12,629 nucleotides of DNA from Acidaminococcaceae bacterium. GTDB lineage: Bacteria > Bacillota > Negativicutes > Acidaminococcales > Acidaminococcaceae. Position 1 is the stretch's first letter, and each line of letters starts with the position of its first letter. The position numbers and the translations under genes were made by a program. The notes below the pieces were generated by a model. It was given only the letters and a program-made list of their open reading frames with translations. It had not been told where the DNA came from and did no database searches. The stretch spans positions 1 through 12,629 of the forward strand of contig JAQUUF010000018.1 of assembly GCA_028693975.1 (NCBI GenBank). The letters are read 5' to 3'. Below are positions 7,088 to 12,629 of this stretch, piece after piece.

Positions 7088-7621
7088 TTATTTTTTGTAT
7101 TTAAGTTCTCTGTGACCATACAAGCAAGTGGCTGGATTCAATTGAGCTTCGCCAGTGAATTTAGGAGTAGTGAATTTAGCCTTGTAAATCATCAAGTTTT
7201 TAGCTTTGGGGTCATCTTCCTTAGTTACAACGATATTGGTTGCATCAGGATAGGTTTCCAAAATCTTAGCTTTGACATCTTCAGGAGTTTTGTTAATAGT
7301 TACGCTGCCGGGGAAGTCAGAACCCTTAATCTCAATCTCATCAATGCGGCCATTTTCTATATCGACTTCATAGTAATCCAAGGTAGCAGGGTCTTGGAAC
7401 AATACTTTGTATTCGCCCATGCCTTTGGATTTGGCACCGAAGAAATTGGAGCCAGCAGGTACTTCTGCTTTTGCCAAATCGATAGCAGCTTGTTTAGCAG
7501 TAATGGATGACTGAATAGTAGCAGCTTTGGTAGTGGGCGCATGAGTAGCAGCCATTGCTGTTACAGAAAAGGCTAGCGTGCAACCGGTAACAACTGCAAT
7601 TAACAATTTAGAGATTTTCAT
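7088..7621 (-). CDS. Secreted PepSY-like domain protein
   Basis: A 177-residue exported protein. The start is ATG 7621-7619 with AAGGAG eight bases upstream; a GTG three codons earlier overlaps that RBS and is rejected. Residues 1-24 form a signal peptide with an A-M-A-A type I site. A V-T-G-C at 11-14 also fits a loose lipobox, though the hydrophobic run before it is short. The mature part holds two PepSY-like halves. The first is I-T-A-K-Q-A-A-I-D-L-A-K-A-E-V with Y-Y-E-V-D-I-E-N-G-R-I-D-E-I-E-I at about 75-91. The second is T-P-E-D-V-K-A-K-I-L-E-T-Y-P-D-A. PepSY domains are often peptidase inhibitors or propeptide-like, but no target is evident here. It is monocistronic, with its own promoter and terminator. 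Confidence 0.75.
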   Translation of the reverse strand: MKISKLLIAVVTGCTLAFSVTAMAATHAPTTKAATIQSSITAKQAAIDLAKAEVPAGSNFFGAKSKGMGEYKVLFQDPATLDYYEVDIENGRIDEIEIKGSDFPGSVTINKTPEDVKAKILETYPDATNIVVTKEDDPKAKNLMIYKAKFTTPKFTGEAQLNPATCLYGHRELKYKK

Positions 7622-7679
7622 AAATATCACTCCTTATTATTTTGCGCTGCCCTTACAGACAGAACAAGGTTATACAGTA

Positions 7680-7688
7680 ATTATAGCA
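7680..7688 (-). promoter_or_regulatory. Promoter of the PepSY-like gene (extended -10)
   Basis: On the minus strand TGC followed by a perfect TATAAT (7688-7680) makes an extended -10 element. No good -35 hexamer is present 16-18 bases upstream, as is usual for extended -10 promoters. It lies about 60 bases before the start codon and just after the tRNA terminator. Confidence 0.65.
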
Positions 7689-7722
7689 CTAATTTTATAA
7701 TAAGTAATTAAATATTAAATAA

Positions 7723-7755
7723 AAACAGACCAAAAGCTAGGCTTTTAGTCTGTTT
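7723..7755 (-). terminator. Intrinsic terminator of tRNA-Arg
   Basis: Read on the minus strand, a 15-bp stem (8 pairs, one U-G pair, 6 pairs) closes a 3-base loop CTA. It runs directly into TTTTTATTT. It begins about 11 bases after the CCA end of the tRNA, which is the expected place. Confidence 0.85.
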
Positions 7756-7765
7756 ATGCTTAAAA

Positions 7766-7842
<77 letters not shown>

Positions 7843-7858
7843 AATTTCAACAAGACGT

Positions 7859-7888
7859 ATTATATATTATCTAGCAAGGGTTTGTCAA
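7859..7888 (-). promoter_or_regulatory. tRNA-Arg promoter
   Basis: On the minus strand: perfect TTGACA at 7888-7883, an 18-base spacer, and perfect TATAAT at 7864-7859. Transcription would start about 10 bases before the mature 5' end of the tRNA. It is divergent from the T-box promoter, with about 35 bases between the two -35 boxes. Confidence 0.85.
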
Positions 7889-7922
7889 CATGTAATTATC
7901 TTTTTTTTACTATAATTCAATC

Positions 7923-7951
7923 TTGACTTTTGTTAATTACCTGCTTATAAT
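7923..7951 (+). promoter_or_regulatory. Promoter of the T-box leader and symporter gene
   Basis: TTGACT at 7923-7928 (5 of 6), a 17-base spacer, and perfect TATAAT at 7946-7951. The predicted transcript start near 7958 leaves about 30 bases before T-box Stem I and a leader of about 340 bases before the symporter ATG. A promoter this strong is as expected where control is by attenuation. Confidence 0.85.
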
Positions 7952-8144
7952 GTTAACCATAAGTTAAATATTGATATGGCTATGACAAAGAAAAGTAATT
8001 TGCTAGGGTGATTCCAAGAGAGCCGGGTTGATGGGAACCGGTAGTTGCGCAGCAGGTGAAGTTCCCTTTTGAGCTATCAGCTGAACTATAGTAGGACTGA
8101 TCGTTTTCCGCGTTAAGGAGTTGAGTGGATACATCGTATCCTAA

Positions 8145-8191
8145 TTGGGTGGTACCGCGGCATGTTCGTCCCAGAGCCGGGGTGCTTTTTT
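8145..8191 (+). terminator. T-box module 1: antiterminator and terminator
   Basis: Antiterminator: TGGG 8146-8149 pairs with CCCA 8170-8173 around the seven-base TGGTACC bulge (8150-8156) and a weak inner helix (GCGG 8157-8160 with TCGT 8166-8169). Terminator: CGTCCC 8167-8172 pairs with GGGGTG 8179-8184, including two G-U pairs, followed by six T (8186-8191). The two structures are mutually exclusive. Both inner helices are weaker than in module 2. Confidence 0.85.
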
Positions 8192-8225
8192 ATTTTACAA
8201 ACTAATTAGGAGATATGTATCAACT

Positions 8226-8271
8226 AGGGTGGTACCACGAATATTTCGTCCCTTGAGCGGGGCGTTTTTTT
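8226..8271 (+). terminator. T-box module 2: antiterminator and terminator
   Basis: Antiterminator: AGGG 8226-8229 pairs with CCCT 8250-8253 around a TGGTACC bulge (8230-8236) and a good inner hairpin (ACGAA 8237-8241 with TTCGT 8245-8249). Terminator: CGTCCC 8247-8252 pairs with GGGGCG 8259-8264 (one U-G pair), followed by seven T (8265-8271). The bulge is identical to module 1. Only about 34 bases separate it from the first T-run, so there is no room for a Stem I; a tiny GATA/TATC hairpin (8212-8221) may be a Stem III remnant. Confidence 0.85.
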
Positions 8272-8301
8272 ATGCCCTAAAAAATTAGAGGAGGTTGTAT
8301 T

Positions 8302-9705
8302 ATGAACACATCTTTGGCAATTATCGTTCTCTACATTATTGCGTTGTTTGCTATTAGCTGGTATGCCAAGAAACGCAGTGAGGAAAGCAGCGAGGCTTAT
8401 GCTTTGGCCAGTCGCAAATTGACGGCACCTTTAATTGGGGTGAGTATTATTGGTTTGGCAGTGGGTGGTGCTTCTACTATAGGAGTGTCGGAGTCTGCTT
8501 TTAAGGTGGGCTTAAGTGCTGGCTGGTACACAATTGCTTGGGCCTTGGGTGCTATTGTGATGGGTTTGTTTATGGCTAAGAAATACCGCGAACAAAATAT
8601 CACTACTATTTCAGAATTAATTGAGCGTCATCATGGAACTAATGCTGTCATATTAGGCGTTATCTGCCAAATTATTATCCAGTTGGTTATTATTTCTCTG
8701 CAATATATTGCCGGTGGCAGTATTTTGCATGCAATTATGCCGGAAATTTTTGATTTCAAAACTGGCATGTTTGTCAGTGCTGTTGTTTTCATCGGCATTA
8801 CTTTTATTGGTGGTATGTGGTCTGCTAGCTTGGCCAATGTATTAAATATTACTTTGATTTATTTGGGTATTATTGCTGCGACTGTTATTCAGTTCACCAA
8901 GGTTGGAGGCATGGCAGGTCTTTCTGCGCAATTGCCGGCGGGTGTGCCTTGGTTCAGCTTCGTTGATGGTGTAGGTATCAAGAATATTACTAGTTGGGTA
9001 GTGACTTTGGTTACGGTTAATCTTTCGTTACAAAGTATTTTGCAAATATCTCTAGGAGCCAAAGATGCAGAAACCGCCAAAAAAGGTTTTGTCTGGGGTG
9101 GTATTATTATGATCCCCGTAGGCGTGTTGGCAGCGTTCTTGGGTATTTGTGCCAAAGCTATGTATCCTGATGCTCAGGCTGCTCTTGCCTTGCCGCAGGT
9201 TATAGTAAGCATGCAACCATTGTTAGCTGGTTTCACTCTAGCTGCTTTGTGGGCAGCGGATGTGTCTACTGCTTGTAATTTGCTTTTATCAGCAGGGACT
9301 TTGTTCTCCAAAGACATCTACAAGCGCTTCATGAACCCAAATTGTAATGAGAAGAAACAAGTCTCTATGATGAGAGCTTGCGTTATTGTTACCGGTCTTC
9401 TAACTTATGGCATGGCTTTGGGAGTATCCAGTATTCTGGGAACAATTATGATAGGCTTGTCCTTAACTGCAGCTTTTAGCGTAATAGTAATCGTAGCTTT
9501 GTTTATGCCGCGTTACTCTTGCAAGATAGCAGGTTTCTGGACCTTGTTAGTTGGGTTGGCGGTACTGATTCTCTGGCAACTGGTTCCTGCTGTACGGATT
9601 TTCCCCAATGTTATTTACGCCGAATGGATTTGTTGCGCAGTGACCTATGCGGTGTGCTATGCTATAGCTCCGGCACACAAGTACGTGGAAGAATCAGCAA
9701 TTTAA
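8302..9705 (+). CDS. Sodium:solute symporter family protein, T-box controlled
   Basis: A 467-residue integral membrane protein of the SSF family (TC 2.A.21, LeuT fold), with about 13 hydrophobic helices. The N-terminal helix is followed by Y-A-L-A-S-R-K-L-T and the TM1 segment G-L-A-V-G-G-A-S-T-I-G (51-61). Near residues 311-343, A-A-L-W-A-A-D-V-S-T-A-C-N-L-L-L-S-A then S-K-D-I-Y-K-R-F matches the TM8 region of SSF proteins. S322/T323 align with the Na2-site Ser/Thr pair of PutP (S340/T341), so Na+ coupling is likely. The start is ATG 8302 with GAGGAGG at 8288-8294. The T-box leader argues for an amino acid substrate, with valine the first guess from the GUU specifier. The protein is not clearly PutP or PanF, and the substrate remains unproven. 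A terminator follows at 9723-9755. Confidence 0.88.
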   Translation: MNTSLAIIVLYIIALFAISWYAKKRSEESSEAYALASRKLTAPLIGVSIIGLAVGGASTIGVSESAFKVGLSAGWYTIAWALGAIVMGLFMAKKYREQNITTISELIERHHGTNAVILGVICQIIIQLVIISLQYIAGGSILHAIMPEIFDFKTGMFVSAVVFIGITFIGGMWSASLANVLNITLIYLGIIAATVIQFTKVGGMAGLSAQLPAGVPWFSFVDGVGIKNITSWVVTLVTVNLSLQSILQISLGAKDAETAKKGFVWGGIIMIPVGVLAAFLGICAKAMYPDAQAALALPQVIVSMQPLLAGFTLAALWAADVSTACNLLLSAGTLFSKDIYKRFMNPNCNEKKQVSMMRACVIVTGLLTYGMALGVSSILGTIMIGLSLTAAFSVIVIVALFMPRYSCKIAGFWTLLVGLAVLILWQLVPAVRIFPNVIYAEWICCAVTYAVCYAIAPAHKYVEESAI

Positions 9706-9722
9706 TATCTGAAGTCAATAAT

Positions 9723-9755
9723 AAAAGCACGAGATGAAAATTCTTGTGCTTTTTT
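9723..9755 (+). terminator. Intrinsic terminator of the symporter gene
   Basis: AAAAGCACGAGA (9723-9734) pairs with TCTTGTGCTTTT (9742-9753), 12 bp with one G-U pair, around a seven-base loop and ending in a run of six T. It sits 17 bases after the symporter stop and before the promoter of the next gene. Confidence 0.85.
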
Positions 9756-9756
9756 G

Positions 9757-9785
9757 TTGTCAGGTTGTCCTATATATGGTATGGT
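9757..9785 (+). promoter_or_regulatory. Candidate promoter of the glycosyltransferase-WYL unit
   Basis: TTGTCA at 9757-9762 (5 of 6), a 17-base spacer, and TATGGT at 9780-9785 (4 of 6) preceded by TGG, an extended -10. It starts immediately after the symporter terminator, leaving a leader of roughly 30 bases before the RBS. Confidence 0.5.
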
Positions 9786-9821
9786 ATAGGGATGAATAGA
9801 TTGATCGTGGAGGAGAATACT

Positions 9822-11444
9822 ATGTCAAAAAAATATTGGAGTGTCTTTTGGGTGGCAGCAGCGTTACTGCTATTTTTTATGAATGGCTCCCTTTTTATCA
9901 CTGATAGCGTCGAATCTAACTATGCACTAACTGCCAAAGAAATGGTGCTCAGCGGGAATTGGACATCACCGCAAATTTATGGCAACTTCTGGTATGATAA
10001 GCCTATTATGTTTTATTGGCTCTGTGCTTTGGGGTTTAAGATATTTGGCTTCACAGAGTTTGGGGCAAGGTTCTTCCCTGCTTTATTTGGCTTAGGCGGT
10101 TTGGCTATGGTTACCTGGGGTGCGCGTAAGCTCTATAATGACAAGGTGGCTTTCTATAGTGGGCTGATTTTGTTGACGACCATAGAGTATTACCTGATTT
10201 CAAAATCAATTATTACTGACCAGGCTCTGTTTGTTTTCTTCAGCGGTACGCTTCTGTTTTTTATACTTGGCTATACTACAGAGCAAAAGAATTATTATTA
10301 TGGCGTGTATATTTGTAGTGCTTTAGCTACTCTGACCAAAGGACCCATTGGTTTCTTGCTGCCGGGACTTATTATTGTCTTATTTCTCAGCTGGGAGAAA
10401 AATTGGCAAGAAGTTAAGCGAGCCAAGCTACCTACTGGTATTGTTCTCTTTTTGTTGATTGGTCTGCCGTGGTATTTGGCTATGTTCAAAATTCATGGAG
10501 ATGCTTTCCTCAATGGCTTCCTAGGAACTCATAATTTTTTGCGGGCGACGGTATCAGAGCATAGTAGAGATAATGTTATCTATTACTATTTGATGGTAAA
10601 TATTGCGGCCTTCTTCCCGTGGATAGGATTTGTGCCCGGCACCTTTAAACATCTTTTCCGACCGGACGGTCGCTGGCAAACTCCACCGCCAATAGAGAAA
10701 TTCTTGGTGTTGTGGACTGTGGTTATCTTTGTTTTCTACCAATGCATGGCCACTAAATATATTACCTATACTTATCCTTTGTTGTTCCCGCTAGCTATTT
10801 TGGTTGCAGCATATATCTATGACTTCCAAGGCAAGAAAATTTGGGCTATTTTGGGCTTTAACACGGTATTCTATTTTATTGTTATGGCGGTGGGCTTGTA
10901 TTTAGTGCATGATTGGGGCAATTTGAATATTCATCCCATGGGTATTATTATTTTGACGGTAGGCTGTGCTGCTCTATCTGTCTTCCAATTATTCAAATAT
11001 CATAAAAATAAAGATATATTTAAGAGCGTTATTTCTATTGCGCTAATTGGTTTTTGTTTCAATTTTCTGTCTGTCCAAGCAATTTTTGAACCGTTTATGT
11101 CTGTGCGCTCGGCCAAAGGAGTGGGACTTATGCTCAAGGAGCATGTGCCGGAGCAAGCGGTGGTAGGCAATTTTAGTGATTATGATACTTCAGCAGTCTT
11201 TTATTCCGGTCATAAGATATATATGGTTATTCCAGATAAGAGTGAAGAGAGCTTCCAGCCCAAAGCTTATAGCTGGTCAGCCAAAAACGTTATGCCCTAT
11301 ATGATTTATAGCAAGGTTCAAGAGGTCAAACCTATGTATATGATTTGTAAAACCAAGAATCTGGAGCGAGTGCGCAAAACTTTTCCACGTCAGTGGAATG
11401 TTATCAAAATCAAGAATTCTAGTTTCGTGATACTTGTAGGTTGA
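9822..11444 (+). CDS. GT39/ArnT-like membrane glycosyltransferase (PMT_2 type)
   Basis: A 540-residue polytopic membrane protein of the GT-C fold family that includes protein O-mannosyltransferases and the lipid A aminoarabinose transferase ArnT. After the first helix, the outer loop has T-D-S-V-E-S-N-Y-A (27-35) with the acidic D28/E31 in the position of the family's catalytic D-E. Then come A-K-E-M-V-L-S-G-N-W, Y-D-K-P-I-M-F-Y-W-L (58-67) and F-G-A-R-F-F-P-A-L-F, all PMT_2 landmarks. Many further helices and a soluble C-terminal part of about 100 residues follow. Such enzymes use polyprenyl-phosphate sugars on the outer face of the membrane, moving a sugar to lipid, glycan or protein. The acceptor is not predictable here. 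The start is ATG 9822 with GGAGGAG six bases upstream; the open frame from 9744 begins inside the terminator and is rejected. Confidence 0.85.
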   Translation: MSKKYWSVFWVAAALLLFFMNGSLFITDSVESNYALTAKEMVLSGNWTSPQIYGNFWYDKPIMFYWLCALGFKIFGFTEFGARFFPALFGLGGLAMVTWGARKLYNDKVAFYSGLILLTTIEYYLISKSIITDQALFVFFSGTLLFFILGYTTEQKNYYYGVYICSALATLTKGPIGFLLPGLIIVLFLSWEKNWQEVKRAKLPTGIVLFLLIGLPWYLAMFKIHGDAFLNGFLGTHNFLRATVSEHSRDNVIYYYLMVNIAAFFPWIGFVPGTFKHLFRPDGRWQTPPPIEKFLVLWTVVIFVFYQCMATKYITYTYPLLFPLAILVAAYIYDFQGKKIWAILGFNTVFYFIVMAVGLYLVHDWGNLNIHPMGIIILTVGCAALSVFQLFKYHKNKDIFKSVISIALIGFCFNFLSVQAIFEPFMSVRSAKGVGLMLKEHVPEQAVVGNFSDYDTSAVFYSGHKIYMVIPDKSEESFQPKAYSWSAKNVMPYMIYSKVQEVKPMYMICKTKNLERVRKTFPRQWNVIKIKNSSFVILVG

Positions 11445-11457
11445 AGGGAGCAAAAAA

Positions 11458-12441
11458 ATGCCTAAATCAGCTAATCAGAAATTAAAAATGTTTTATACCC
11501 TTAAAATGTTGTGGCAAGAAACGGATGAAGAGCATACTCTAACTGTTAACCAAATAATCAATCGTTTGGCCCAAATTGGCATACAAGCAGAGCGTAAGAG
11601 CGTGTATGATGATATGGAAACTATGCAGGAGTTTGGCTATGACATTATCTGTTTGCGTCGACGCTCCAATGAGTATTTCTTGGCCTCAAGGGACTTCCAG
11701 CTGCCGGAACTCAAACTATTGGTGGATGCTGTCGTTGCCTCTAAGTTCATCACGCGCAACAAGAGCATGGAACTTATTCGCAAGCTGGAGCGTTGTACTA
11801 ATCGCTATTATGGCAAAGAATTGCAACGGCAAGTATTAGTTTCCAATAGAATCAAGAACATGAATGAAACAATCTATTATACAGTGGATAAGCTGCATAC
11901 TGCTATTAACAAAAAACAGCAGGTGGCTTTCAACTACTGGGACTGGACGCTGGAAAAGAAGGAAAAAGTCAAACACGAAGAGTACAAATCTGTTGTGACA
12001 CCTTACGCTCTATGCTGGGATAACGAAAACTATTATTTGGTGACTTATAGCAGCAAACATGGTAAGTTTATTAACTATAGGGTTGATAAGATGAAGAGTG
12101 TTGAGTTGTTAGAAGACCAAGGAGATTTTGCAGGGATAGAGGCAATCGAAAACATCACAGCAGAGAATCACTATTTTGGCCTTTTTGTCGGTAAGACCGA
12201 ACGAATAACGATATATTTTAAAAACTTTCTCATTGGAGCAGTTATTGACCGCTTTGGCAAGGATGTAGTCATTAGCAAGAGCAACAAAAATGGCTTTACT
12301 ATTACAGTCAAAATGGTTGTCAGTCCTAGTTTTATTGCTTGGATGCTAGGATTTGGAGACAACGCCAAGGTTGTATCGCCCAAAAGCGTAATTAAACAAA
12401 TTACTGCTAAGGCAGAAGAAGTTATTAAATCTTACAAATAG
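11458..12441 (+). CDS. WYL-domain transcriptional regulator
   Basis: A 327-residue protein with the common layout of DeoR-like HTH plus WYL domain. The N-terminal winged helix spans about 10-75 (T-V-N-Q-I-I-N-R-L then R-K-S-V-Y-D-D-M-E-T-M as recognition helix, and Y-F-L-A-S-R-D-F at its end). A linker of helices follows. The WYL domain is at about 140-220 with the core P-Y-A-L-C-W-D-N-E-N-Y-Y-L-V-T-Y (182-197) and Y-R-V-D-K-M (207-212). A C-terminal WCX-like part runs to the end. WYL domains are thought to sense nucleic-acid or nucleotide ligands in several regulators. AAGGGAG seven bases before ATG 11458 is the RBS. The gene is 13 bases after the glycosyltransferase, so it is co-transcribed; its targets are unknown. 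Confidence 0.9.
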   Translation: MPKSANQKLKMFYTLKMLWQETDEEHTLTVNQIINRLAQIGIQAERKSVYDDMETMQEFGYDIICLRRRSNEYFLASRDFQLPELKLLVDAVVASKFITRNKSMELIRKLERCTNRYYGKELQRQVLVSNRIKNMNETIYYTVDKLHTAINKKQQVAFNYWDWTLEKKEKVKHEEYKSVVTPYALCWDNENYYLVTYSSKHGKFINYRVDKMKSVELLEDQGDFAGIEAIENITAENHYFGLFVGKTERITIYFKNFLIGAVIDRFGKDVVISKSNKNGFTITVKMVVSPSFIAWMLGFGDNAKVVSPKSVIKQITAKAEEVIKSYK

Positions 12442-12455
12442 GAAGTGTGAGTATT

Positions 12456-12533
12456 ATGCAACTAAATCCCTATGCGGAGCATATTGAAAAATATTTACAA
12501 GCGGTTAATTGTAAAATCAAATTGAACATATAA
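12456..12533 (+). pseudogene. 25-codon ORF, possible remnant of a gene interrupted by an insertion
   Basis: ATG 12456 follows the WYL stop by 14 bases, with a weak GGAAGTG Shine-Dalgarno-like sequence overlapping the WYL stop codon. The frame reads MQLNPYAEHIEKYLQAVNCK then IKLNI and stops at TAA 12531-12533. The first 20 residues look like ordinary coding sequence (an amphipathic helix start). The last few codons are A/T-rich and run straight into the inverted-repeat region at 12537. This fits the 5' end of a third gene of the operon cut by an insertion, but a genuine small protein is possible. I do not recognise the family. Confidence 0.35.
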
Positions 12534-12535
12534 AA

Positions 12536-12611
12536 ATCCATAGTGATGGATTTCTGTTAGAATAAAGTTACCAGACAAAACTCTGACAGAAGGAGCCAAT
12601 ATCACTATGGA
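12536..12611 (+). repeat. Imperfect inverted repeat covering a downstream start codon
   Basis: TCCATAGTGAT (12537-12547) is an exact inverted copy of ATCACTATGGA (12601-12611). Inside it, TTCTGTTAG (12552-12560) pairs with CTGACAGAA (12583-12591) with one U-G pair. Together they form a hairpin of about 75 bases. The AGGAG (12591-12595) sits at the internal bulge, and the ATG at 12607-12609 is fully paired. A small alternative hairpin ATCCAT/ATGGAT (12536-12551) competes with the long pairing. Confidence 0.7.
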
Positions 12612-12629
12612 CAATACTGATTCTATCAC
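12607..12629 (+). CDS. Start of an ORF leaving the window, possibly a transposase
   Basis: ATG 12607 begins M-D-N-T-D-S-I before the window ends. AGGAG at 12591-12595 is a usable, somewhat distant RBS (11 bases). N-termini of this kind (M-x-N-T-x-x-I) occur in ISL3-family transposases, and the start-masking hairpin upstream is a known device in insertion sequences. Seven codons are too few for identification, so the transposase call is inference. Confidence 0.3.

Larger units (their letters stand above)
7985..8272 (+). ncRNA. T-box leader with one Stem I and two antiterminator/terminator modules
   Basis: Stem I base: AAAAG 7991-7995 pairs with CTTTT 8066-8070. The next helix up is TTTGCT 7999-8004 with AGCAGG 8051-8056. 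Between these lie AGTA on the 5' side and GAA 8058-8060 on the 3' side, the loop-E pair that frames the specifier. The codon next to GAA is GUU (8061-8063, Val); one base on, UUC (Phe) is possible. AGAGAG and a G-N-U-G-type apical hairpin (8017-8041) match conserved Stem I elements. A Stem II-like segment (8076-8101) and a Stem III hairpin (GGATAC/GTATCC, 8127-8141) follow. Two TGGTACC-bearing antiterminators then occur, each with its own terminator; no second Stem I lies between them. Both T-boxes read UGGU, fitting a tRNA with discriminator A. Uncharged tRNA would open the leader and switch on the downstream symporter. Confidence 0.9.

Noticed and set aside
7073..7510. Plus-strand 145-codon ORF opposite the PepSY-like gene
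   Set aside because: The minus-strand gene has an RBS, promoter, signal peptide and terminator. The plus ORF lacks an RBS and starts inside the tail of the terminator region.
8193..8225. A second T-box Stem I before module 2
   Set aside because: Only about 33 bases are available, with no AGTA/GAA pair, no AGAGAG and no specifier; it cannot form Stem I.
9744..9821. Upstream extension of the glycosyltransferase to ATG 9744
   Set aside because: It would begin inside the symporter terminator stem and upstream of the likely promoter; GGAGGAG before ATG 9822 decides the start.

Overview
The window looks like a chromosomal segment of a low-to-moderate G+C Firmicute. The evidence is strong AGGAGG-type ribosome binding sites, sigma-A-like -35/-10 boxes, a T-box leader, and intrinsic terminators with U-runs. 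A member of the Negativicutes (Phascolarctobacterium/Acidaminococcus type) is my guess from overall flavour and gene order. It is not proven by any marker here.

Layout, left to right. (1) Minus strand, 1-810: azlD (cut by the window edge) and azlC, a two-subunit branched-chain amino acid exporter with an 8-nt overlap. (2) Plus strand, 932-5498: a likely four-gene operon of a DUF1015 protein, serC (phosphoserine aminotransferase, GTG start overlapping the previous stop by 1 nt), an aspartate/glutamate racemase family protein and a HerA-like DUF853 ATPase (YjgR type). It ends in a long symmetrical hairpin that also serves the convergent genes. (3) Minus strand, 5584-7842: a TPM-domain protein and LemA (1-nt overlap), a secreted PepSY-like protein, and tRNA-Arg(ACG). 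LemA, PepSY and the tRNA each have a visible promoter, and the PepSY gene and tRNA each have their own terminator. (4) Plus strand, 7923-9705: a strong promoter, a T-box leader with one Stem I but two complete antiterminator/terminator modules, and a sodium:solute symporter. (5) Plus strand, 9757-12441: a GT39/ArnT-like membrane glycosyltransferase and a WYL-domain transcription regulator, 13 nt apart. (6) Right edge: a 25-codon ORF that may be a gene remnant, then a long imperfect inverted repeat that folds over the start codon of an ORF leaving the window. This looks like the left end of an insertion sequence.

Functional picture. Much of the window concerns amino acids: branched-chain export (AzlCD), serine synthesis (SerC), racemisation, and an amino-acid-starvation-controlled Na+ symporter. 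The most unusual items are the tandem T-box expression modules behind a single specifier stem, a tRNA-Arg with a mismatched acceptor stem, and the start-codon-sequestering hairpin at the right edge. I saw no CRISPR array, phage genes or obvious defence system.
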